A model generated the notes under the pieces. The model did no database searches. It saw only the letters and a program-made list of their open reading frames with translations, and was not told the origin of the DNA. Positions 8,501 to 16,597 of a DNA stretch of 16,597 nucleotides are shown here, piece by piece. This stretch comes from Hemicentrotus pulcherrimus (taxonomy: Eukaryota > Echinodermata > Echinoidea > Camarodonta > Strongylocentrotidae): assembly GCA_003118195.1 (NCBI GenBank), contig BEXV01000002.1:213505-230101 (forward strand). The letters run 5' to 3'. The translations under genes were made by a program, and so were the position numbers. Within the stretch, counting starts at the first letter, position 1. Each line of letters begins with the position of its first letter.

Positions 8501-11164
8501 ATTGTATAGTATACTGTTGACACATGATATGTGATTTTTTTTATGCAGATAATTATGCCTGTGCTCATCAATTGCCTATTGTAAATAATTTCCAGCTTTT
8601 GAGCAAAGAAAAAAACATTTATCTCTAAAGGTTATTTAAACATTTTCTAGCTTTCTATATGTGATGACACCTATTTAGTTTTACCTGTTATTAGGTGTTC
8701 TAATCTATAGCCATAATTGTTTGTAGTTTGGAATGCATTGTTTTCCTCATAGTCTAATATTGCTAAGCTATATATTATTTGCATGAATGCTTGATGTGTT
8801 TGGGTCTAATTAGTTTAGGTTACTTCTTTTTCTTTTCATGTGTGTTTTCATCAATTTTTATGATATTTTTGAATACTTTATTCAAAAAATTATTGATATG
8901 ATTTCATTTTCTTTTCAAAAGGAAAAAAAAAAACTTTATTTAAATGCAATAATATTTTCATGACAGAACTACAGTTAATTCATGGGGCAGACTTAATGCA
9001 GAAAAAAATAATATTCAACCCATCGCTAAAAATATGAAGTATCTGTTTTGTTTACTCTTTCTCTCTAGATTTTTTTTCATGATATATCACATAATTATAT
9101 GCCTGTATGATATTCACGTTTTTGAAATAAAACAAAATACATCAAGGAACATTTATACATAAATGAAGGGATGTGTGAACAGCTCTTGGCTTGTGATTTG
9201 TGTGAGTTGGTAAGATACACTAAATGTTGTTTCATTGATGTATCATGGTGAACAATACAGAGAAATGGACAAACAAATGAGATACGCAAACCCAGACTGA
9301 AATCATGTGAAATGTATCCATACATGTACATGTAGGTAAAGATACAGGTCGGTTTTCTTTTGAAAAGCCTATTTTGCTTAGAACTTGTATAAAATGTGTT
9401 TTCCAATATTTTGAAATATTTGACAGAATGGAGCCACAGGAATAGGACAAAATATATGTAGTGTTTTGTTGAATGGGTAATTATGATTAGTCATACCATG
9501 TCTGTGCCGGACATGATATAACTCTATTCATCCATTACACATCATCCCAATTTCACCAGACCACAAAATAAGCATGATGAACAAACCACGTATATTGTAA
9601 ACTTTATTCCTTTTTCTCATTTATTCTACATAATATTACTTATGTACAGCATTTGTACTTAGACGCCTTTTCCTTATACACAAGAAGAAGAAATACCAAC
9701 ATGTTTTTCCCCCTTTTGCATATGATGCTTTATGTAGCTTTCTATTCACGTATTGTATGTGCACCTTCATTATTTTATACATGCATACTAAATTTACATA
9801 ATCATAAATTCAACATTTGTCATAGATGAACGTGATAAGAAAGGCCTGCATTTGGAAATATTTGGGGAAGAAAGTGATAACATTGAATTACAGTCAGTGG
9901 GCATCAAGCACATTACGTTTGCAATGTTTTGCTTTCGTTACGATGAATGATAGTTTCAAAATGTAATAAATATATCTTGATATGTTTAGTAATATTAGTA
10001 TAACCAGCTCGAGGTTCCAAATCTTATGATTCTCAGAAATTGTAAAAACATGTCACACTGCTATAATTATGTAAAGAAATACAAATATAAAAGTCAAATA
10101 TGAAAGTAAACAACGAAATTGAATAACCTCAAGGAAAAATGTGAAAAATTAATCTCCAAATTGCAAGGACAGTTTGGTTCCATAGAGAATGAAAATTATT
10201 ATTCTAAACCTGAAAAAAAGTGGTCTTATCATGACGAATTTCTGTTAAAGTAGGTATTACAGTACACGGCTGAATGACCGTACATTAAATAACATTTATG
10301 TTTCCATTCACAGTAGATCTAAACTGATATGAAATCGTATACAAGATTAATAAGACCGATAATGAGATATACACCTTATATTTTAACAATTAATTTTCAG
10401 CAGGCAATATCAATATACACTTTCTTCAAAAGTTGATAATGTAAAAGGAAATGAAAATAGCATTATATTATATCAACTTCTACAAACTTTGTTATGTAAG
10501 ATCAGTTTATTCGAATGAAAGAAGATGTGCCATTACAAAACATGGAGTTTAGAAGTAAATATTGTGGGTGATACTAGATGCAAGTGACATAGATTTTCAT
10601 TTGTTTTTATTATTCTTCAATTTTCAATGGAAAAAGATGGGCTCGATACCGCGTGTTTTAATCGCATTGTCTTGCTGTCCGTAGTTTTTTCCATTCTACT
10701 TGAACACGTTTTTAGATGCAAAGCCCCTCCCCCAATATATGTATATATAATATTATATTAACCAGTTCCTGACTACTTCTCGAGACGAATGCTGCAAGTT
10801 AGTGTGAACCAAAAGTAGAGCAGAGTATTCTGAAACACCCTTTCCAAATATTGATCCACATCAGAAATACCGTTCCATTAAAATTAACTTTTTATTTAGG
10901 GAATACACGTCGAGTTCAGTTTGCGTTTGGTATTTGTCTTTTTTTAAATATAAAAGTAGCACGCTTTGTTTGATGTAATCCTTATTTCCTTGGACGTAGT
11001 AGGTCGTAAAATATATACATTTTAATCAAATTAGTTTGTTGAAAACTACTAGTGTTTCATAGCTTTTGTCACATACAGTCCAAACAAATTGTGAATTGCT
11101 TTCTCGGCCTGAAAGTTTTTATATTTTAAGAGGAAGCCTGATTCCTTTTATAGGGTGGATTTGA
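8501..11164. other. Intergenic AT-rich DNA, nothing identified
   Basis: No exon, RNA gene or mobile element could be supported here on either strand. There is a further AATAAA at 9126-9131 and an overlapping pair of ACATGTA words at 9322-9334. Small open frames present are rich in Phe, Tyr, Ile and Cys, as expected of translated AT-rich non-coding DNA. Confidence 0.6.
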
Positions 11165-11557
11165 TTGGAGTGGATTTTGTTTTTATCTACGACAGCAAAG
11201 AATGACCTTATTCCCCCGGTCACATTAATGTGTAAATCTGAATGTGTCTATTTAGGCTTACAATTTGAAAGTATATTTCCCTCGATGTTTGCTCTCATTT
11301 GCTCGTGCTACTCAAATGGTTTTGAATACTTTTTCCCTTCATTCTTATGGCCTCTTTTAGGAATTGAAACTCTCTATAATACCCCCTTAACCTGGGCGCA
11401 TTTACTTGGTTTTAATCCTGTGATTTCCCGAAACTCAATGAAAGAGATATATACAGTACGGTATACTCTTGTTCGAGATGGTAATCAAGAAGTTGAAACC
11501 TCCAGAGTTTTAGATCACCAGTTATTTAAATCAATGCGCTCTGAAGAATCGTTCTGA
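11165..11557 (+). other. Unidentified ORF, 130 codons
   Basis: The longest open frame in the window, preceded directly by an in-frame TGA (11162-11164) and closed by TGA at 11555-11557. Its first possible start is TTG and no ATG opens it fully. The C-terminal third (NSMKEIYTVRYTLVRDGNQE, then VETSRVLDHQLFKSMRSEES) is soluble, charged and more protein-like than the Phe/Cys-rich first part. A pyrimidine-AG acceptor-like site (CTCTTTTAG ending at 11359) precedes the better part, so a terminal exon is conceivable, as is a decayed mobile-element ORF. I recognise no domain. It may be a chance ORF in locally GC-richer DNA. Confidence 0.2.
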
Positions 11558-12863
11558 ACTTATTAGCAATCGTTGGAAGAAGTGATCGGTGATAATATTT
11601 TGAAATAGGATTTTATTTTTTCTTTGTAATTTTAAACGTAAATAAACACATCAGTTTAGGCACACAAAATTATAATCTTTTACAGCTACTGTTCTACGCC
11701 CTATCATGTGGCCAAAAATCACTCTTTTGCAATAGAATTCAGATCAAGAGTGCTACTCATATCAAAAGAAAATGCTCGTACTAAGTAATGCTGCTAAAAT
11801 TAGACTGTTTACTGTTGCCCGTTTGACACCGCACTATTTTACCTAACCAATCAATTATCATGCTTATCTTAGTACTAAAAGAAACTTATTATCACAGGAG
11901 ACACATGACATGAAGCTAAACATTATTATATACAAAGGTGTTTTTCATTTTATATTACTCAACCAGGCAATAAAGCAACTTTATTTCTCAAACGCTTCCT
12001 ACTTTCTACATTGATTCTGTCAAAGAATGAAAACATGAATGACCTTATTAGCTGTTCTCTACACCATTCCTCATAACATAAATCAGTAAAACAAAACACG
12101 TGATCCAAATTTTAATCTAGATACACTTTTTTCTTTTTTTCTTTTTTTGTTGTAAATTTTACTATATCACATGTTATGGGCGTGAGAGAGATAAAGCTCC
12201 AGATATGCTTCTGTGCAATGCACGATGTACTCACTAAAAAAAAAAACACCGGGGGTGTATCATAAGGACTCTTATCAAGACCAGAATGACTAATATTGTT
12301 TTGTAACTACGATTGTTGGGCGTGTTGGGCGTCTTTTGGAAAATGCGCTGTAATATACGGACTGGACATGTGGATGGATGAGAGACGGGGTGCGTTAGGA
12401 GGATGTTGATAGGCATCCATCTGTAGTATAAGATGCTGGGGCGATGTGGTGATGCTGGATGTTTCTCTTCACCAATTCACTGCTATACACAAACAGAAGA
12501 CAAAAAAGGCGGGGGAAAGAGAAAATGAAAAATACGAATGGATACGTGAGGTTTCATCTAAAGCGATCAAACGTGATACAAAGGCGGTTTTATTTGTATC
12601 ATAGATTTCTTGCAATGCAACATTCGAGTAAACTAGATACGTCATATCGACCATGTCTCTGCATATTGTACGGGGCAGACAATGGTTTATTGCACTGACT
12701 GTATGTGGCGAAAAATGCAAGCAAGAAGCGAGAAGCTGATGGTGACAATAGATACACGTAAATTTGATGTCATCAGTGTATTTATTGATTGATTGAATTA
12801 TTGATCGATTCTATTATTAATTGAGTAATTAATGTATTCATTTTTATCGCCGTAAATAATCAG

Positions 12864-13078
12864 ATTTTACTGAACACGATCGCAACTAATTTCGAAAAGT
12901 AAACCTAAGGCAATATCAATAGCCTTGGACATCACCTATTGAAATGTGCGAACATAATAATGAAGTACTTGTATTATGTAATCCGAACATACTTTCAATG
13001 GGATATATGATAAAGTATTGAAATTGCACCCGGCTTGATATTTCGAAATTAGTTGCGATCGTGTTTTAGTAACAATTA
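12864..13078. mobile_element. Short foldback / MITE-like element
   Basis: A perfect 24-bp inverted pair, at 12874-12897 and 13041-13064, encloses 143 bp. The interior also folds back: ACATAATA pairs with TATTATGT, and the CTATTGAAA and TTTCAATGG blocks are near-inverse copies. The arms extend weakly outward (TTACTGAACACG against TTACTAAAACACG in inverse). The six bases AATCAG occur on both sides (12858-12863 and 13079-13084) and may be a target-site duplication. There is no coding capacity, so it would be a non-autonomous element of unknown superfamily. Confidence 0.65.
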
Positions 13079-13121
13079 AATCAGTATTCCCACGTGGCGA
13101 TATTAAGAATGATTTTACTTT

Positions 13122-13136
13122 ATGATGATGATGATG
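13122..13136 (+). repeat. (ATG)5 microsatellite
   Basis: Five tandem ATG trinucleotides in intergenic DNA. Confidence 0.85.
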
Positions 13137-14454
13137 AACAGCATTTGTATGGCGCCATATATCTGTTTCACTATATACGCTATCACTTTTTAAAACTCAA
13201 ACGCGCATGCCTTGCCTTACATAAAGAAAATATGTGCTCACGAAATTGTGATAAACCTTTCATTATGTTTATATGTTTTTCAAAGATTTTAAGAAATTGA
13301 ATTTATATGTTCAGGAAAAAAGTTGTTTATCTCTGTCTTCCTTCTATTTTTTCTATTTGGTTCTCTTTATAGTTTTGCTCGAAAGAGGTTTTTCGAAATT
13401 GTGCCCCCGTTACAAAACCCTCAATCTGCCTAAGATGAATTTAGTACACACAAGCAATAGTATTTATACAGCGATAGGAGAAGAAGCAAAATGGAACGAA
13501 GATGAATTATCATACTGAACAATATATTAACCATGTTTAAGGACAAGTTTATTGAAAGTTACTCAGAAAAACCTTTCGGATTTTGGCTCATTAAAAATAA
13601 TATTTAGTCCACACACGCACAAAAGAAAATGACAATCAATCTCAATCCCATAAGAGTTGGTAGAGTTGGTGATTTGATATCTTCTGTAATATATAAAATA
13701 GTATTTTTGTTAAAATTAGGACGGCCATTTCGGACGCTTTCTCCGATTTAGAGGTGACCGCAATATATTTTTATGAAACACATCTGAAATATTTTGTATT
13801 AGTATACAATATCTTGGAAAACAAGGTGTACTCTATAAAGTAGTGGTAACTATCTGGAAAACTCAGCATGATATTTGACTCAGCTTTCCGCTTTGTATGG
13901 TAATGTATCCGAAAGTAGATAGAAACGAGGTGCTGGGCATGAAGTGATGAATATAGTGAGATGTTTCTCAAGTCATTCATAAATTCCAGTTCCTAGATAT
14001 ATCAGAAGATAAATATTTATAGATGTATATTTGATGATAATGATATAGTATTGACAAATCGTAACGTTCTTTTCCTGAGCTAGAGCCCTTAAGCCATGCT
14101 TGGTAAGCTTAGGCGAGTGGCAAACGGAATGAACAATAAATCCTCAAATCCGCATCAGTCTACTACAAACTTCGAAATAAAAAAATTATAAAAGGAAAAG
14201 AGGAATAAGGTAAGTGGAGGGGTAACAAGTGACTAAAGAAGAGGATACGCCCCTGCAGTGCAAAACCCCTAATCGATGGGCATGTTCATACGCATTTCAT
14301 TCACTAAGTAAGAATGGTGTCCTGACGCCCCCCCCCCAACCCTTGATGCTAGGTGCCCATTAAATTACTTAACCCTAGCTTCTCCACTGCTACTAAACGA
14401 GAAACTTCTGTTTCTTTTTTATTTACGATTTTTGTTATTAGATTTGTACATTAA

Positions 14455-14533
14455 TTTCACGAAGTGACGGTAGTGAAAAAAAATTGCATTCACTTTGCAT
14501 TACGATTTTCCTCACTACCGTCACTTCGTGAAA
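14455..14533. repeat. Hairpin with perfect 22-bp arms
   Basis: The left arm (14455-14476, containing CACGAAGTGACGGTAGTGA) and right arm (14512-14533, containing TCACTACCGTCACTTCGTG) are exact inverse copies around a 35-base spacer. The spacer itself pairs partly and contains a repeated TGCATT word. Arms of this length are unlikely by chance. It may be a miniature palindromic transposon remnant. A small-RNA precursor is a weaker possibility. Confidence 0.6.
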
Positions 14534-15070
14534 ACAAGGACGAAAATTTGTGTCAATAGAAAACAAATCTGAAGTATACAATATCAATGAAAATATTGAT
14601 AGAATGCACAAACCATCTTTAGAAATACTCAGAGGCCCCAACATAGTAATGCAATTAGATGCTATTACACACCCACAAAAAATCGACATACATAATATCG
14701 AGCTAACTGATTAAAATTCAAATAATGTGAACGAAAAATAGTTATTAGCATTGAGCAATGCGCAAAAGTTCATGATGAGAATATTAATATATAAATGCAA
14801 ATAGAATGTTTGTTCTGGATAAAAGGTACGCATTGTATGAACATAATCTCTACAAACAATATGCCCGCAATAAAATAACCAGACAATGTAATCAAGATTA
14901 ATATATTCCTAAACAGATAATAGGACTGGAAGAATGTGAAGTTGTACTTTACTATGAAGAACAAATGTTGCGTTTATAAATGTAACTGTATTATCGAAAA
15001 TGCTTTTCAGAGGAGAGTACCACGACTGACTTAGTTCAGCTCTGCTCATGCTTTGCGCTGGTAACATAGA

Positions 15071-15082
15071 CATCACGTGATG
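15071..15082. promoter_or_regulatory. 12-bp palindrome with TCACGTGA E-box core
   Basis: CATCACGTGATG is a perfect palindrome with the CACGTG E-box at its centre, the type bound by basic helix-loop-helix leucine-zipper factors such as the MiT/TFE, USF and MYC/MAX families. No nearby transcription start is known, so function is unproven. Confidence 0.2.
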
Positions 15083-16597
15083 TACGAAAATAAAAAAGGC
15101 GACATTAATCAGAAAGCACTTTCCCTCTCAAAATAGAACAATTTCCTAGAATATTTATGATGATAACGACTTTCATGATTGTACACATTTTAGTATGTAT
15201 GGGTCAGTCTGTATATTATATTTGGGAGAGCAGGCATATGAATTTCTCTATTTTCTTAATGGCTGATTGTTTATAAATCGTTCACTGTCAATTATACTAC
15301 AGCTATGAATACGGTGTGCTCTTTGTTGTTGTTGCGATTGTTCATGTTCTTTGTTTAGCTGTGAAAGGATGATATACATGATAAAGTGGTGTACATGTAC
15401 CAATGCAGGGTAAAGTGCAATTTCTCAATATTTAATGAAAGGGATTAATGTTTTTACGTTGTTTAACAACAAAAAAGGGAAAAAGTGCTCTGTTGCTTGT
15501 GTTTTAGCTTTTTCAAAAATTGTGGGTCCTTTCTACTGCCTCCAAACTTTTCACGAGAAGTACTCGTCCCCCCCCCACACGTCTTATTACCTATTGAATG
15601 GAGCGTGGAAGAGACTGTTGGCGTGGCATATACATAATTATATATCTAATAATATTATGTATGATATATTTATGATATGCGTAAAAATTGTGGCAAACAG
15701 TCCATCTCATTTTCTTTCCCCCTCTGCAAAAGATGATTCCAATATGTACGTCTTCTGATCTCATATCTCTATTTCTATAGTTTCCTATGACATTATTAAT
15801 GTATGTATTTTAAACATGATATCAATTTTATAGTGATTTATCATTCAAAATTATTCATTGAATTTCACATGCCTTCTAGATGCCTTCTATACACCCCTTA
15901 CTTTTATGACTGCAGGTGCTGAAATAACACACATAAATCCAAAATCCCATTTGACCTTTTTTGGGATTACTGAATTTTACTGAAATATACTACGCTCTAT
16001 TGAGTGGCAGCAATGCGGCTTTGTCAATTTTTATATTAGAAAGAAACAGACATTATATTTGTCACTTCATTTAAACCCTTTTCATACGTTTATACAATAC
16101 TACTTCTTTAGAATGAGACTTTATAATCACGTTGAGATTATTTCTTCCCTTTTCTTCTACAATTTATTGTAAGGCATGTGTAGAAATCAAGAAAAATAGG
16201 TCGAGGTTTGTATTGTATTTCTTCCTAGATTGGTCTATAAATAATTTATATGAATAAATTAGATGATGATGGATTTACCACTTAAAACATTTCCCAGTAC
16301 GTTTGTGTATATCTAGCTTCACTACCAAAGTCTAATATACTGTCGAAACGTTATCAGCATTCTTTTTACGGATATGTAACTGTTTATAGACAACCATTTC
16401 ACAGGGGCCTGGTGTGTTCTGTTGATACTATTCAACGATATGAATCCAAAACAACAAGTACATAATTAACATCTGTTTGGGTGCTGAATGGCGTTATAAA
16501 CTCTTACCATTTTAAGCAGAGTGCACGCCCTTCTTCCGGCTCCTAACTAATTGAAATATAGAGAAATGTATTTACTGGTTGAATAATGGGAGGACAC

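Larger units (their letters stand above)
11558..16597. other. Intergenic DNA without a recognisable gene
   Basis: Apart from the foldback element at about 12864-13078 and the hairpin at 14455-14533, this stretch shows only low-complexity DNA. It includes T-rich runs near 12125-12150, A-runs near 12236-12247, TTGA-type repeats near 12783-12815, (ATG)5 at 13122-13136 and C-runs at 14328-14337 and 15568-15576. No tRNA, rRNA or domain-bearing exon was recognised on either strand, but a short or fast-evolving exon could be missed by eye. Confidence 0.55.

Noticed and set aside
9095..9450. Overlapping minus-strand ORFs of 103 and 72 codons
   Set aside because: Two frames open over the same DNA with Cys/Phe/Tyr-rich translations, including an ACATGTA repeat read as protein. 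Chance is sufficient.
15435..15758. 107-codon plus-strand ORF
   Set aside because: It runs through a C9 tract and AT-rich repeats. It shows no domain, no conserved motif and no splice context.
1..16597. CRISPR array, bacterial operon, phage or plasmid features
   Set aside because: No spaced direct repeats, ribosome-binding sites or compact gene order. The spliced talin exons show that this is animal nuclear DNA.

Overview
The window is animal nuclear DNA. It is AT-rich, roughly two thirds A+T by eye, with spliced exons, simple repeats and several inverted-repeat elements, and no sign of bacterial gene organisation. The one gene I can identify with confidence is talin, the cytoskeletal adaptor that links integrins to F-actin. 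Its last three coding exons lie on the + strand at 1279-1404, 2431-2676 and 5766-6011. They encode most of the C-terminal R13 / I-LWEQ (THATCH) actin-binding bundle and the dimerisation helix, about 205 codons matching roughly human talin-1 residues 2335-2541 (numbering from memory). All exon junctions are phase 0 with GT/AG boundaries. The divergence from vertebrate talin, the low GC, the poly-C runs and the frequent ACATGTA words suggest a marine invertebrate, perhaps an echinoderm or other non-vertebrate deuterostome. That placement is a guess.

The most striking point is an in-frame TGA at 2527-2529 inside the otherwise intact middle exon. It sits exactly where vertebrate talin has a cysteine codon (about C2408). 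The 49 codons after it in that exon and all 81 in the next remain clearly talin-like. It could be a sequencing error, a null allele, a very young pseudogene, stop readthrough or a Cys-to-selenocysteine replacement. I found no convincing SECIS element, so error or allele is the default reading.

Layout: 1-1278 is intron upstream of the first exon seen, with one small exon-like stretch of unknown origin at 684-797. The intron at 1405-2430 is plain. The last intron (2677-5765) carries two inverted-repeat insertions side by side: a ~390-bp foldback element (about 4588-4974) and a ~640-bp terminal-inverted-repeat element (5052-5687) that ends about 80 bp before the last exon. From 6012 to about 8500 is probably 3' UTR, with several AATAAA signals and a cluster of three at 8444-8481. 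From about 8500 to the end I recognise no gene. That stretch holds one 130-codon unidentified ORF (11165-11557), a ~200-bp foldback element (about 12864-13078), a 79-bp hairpin with a perfect 22-bp stem (14455-14533) and low-complexity DNA.
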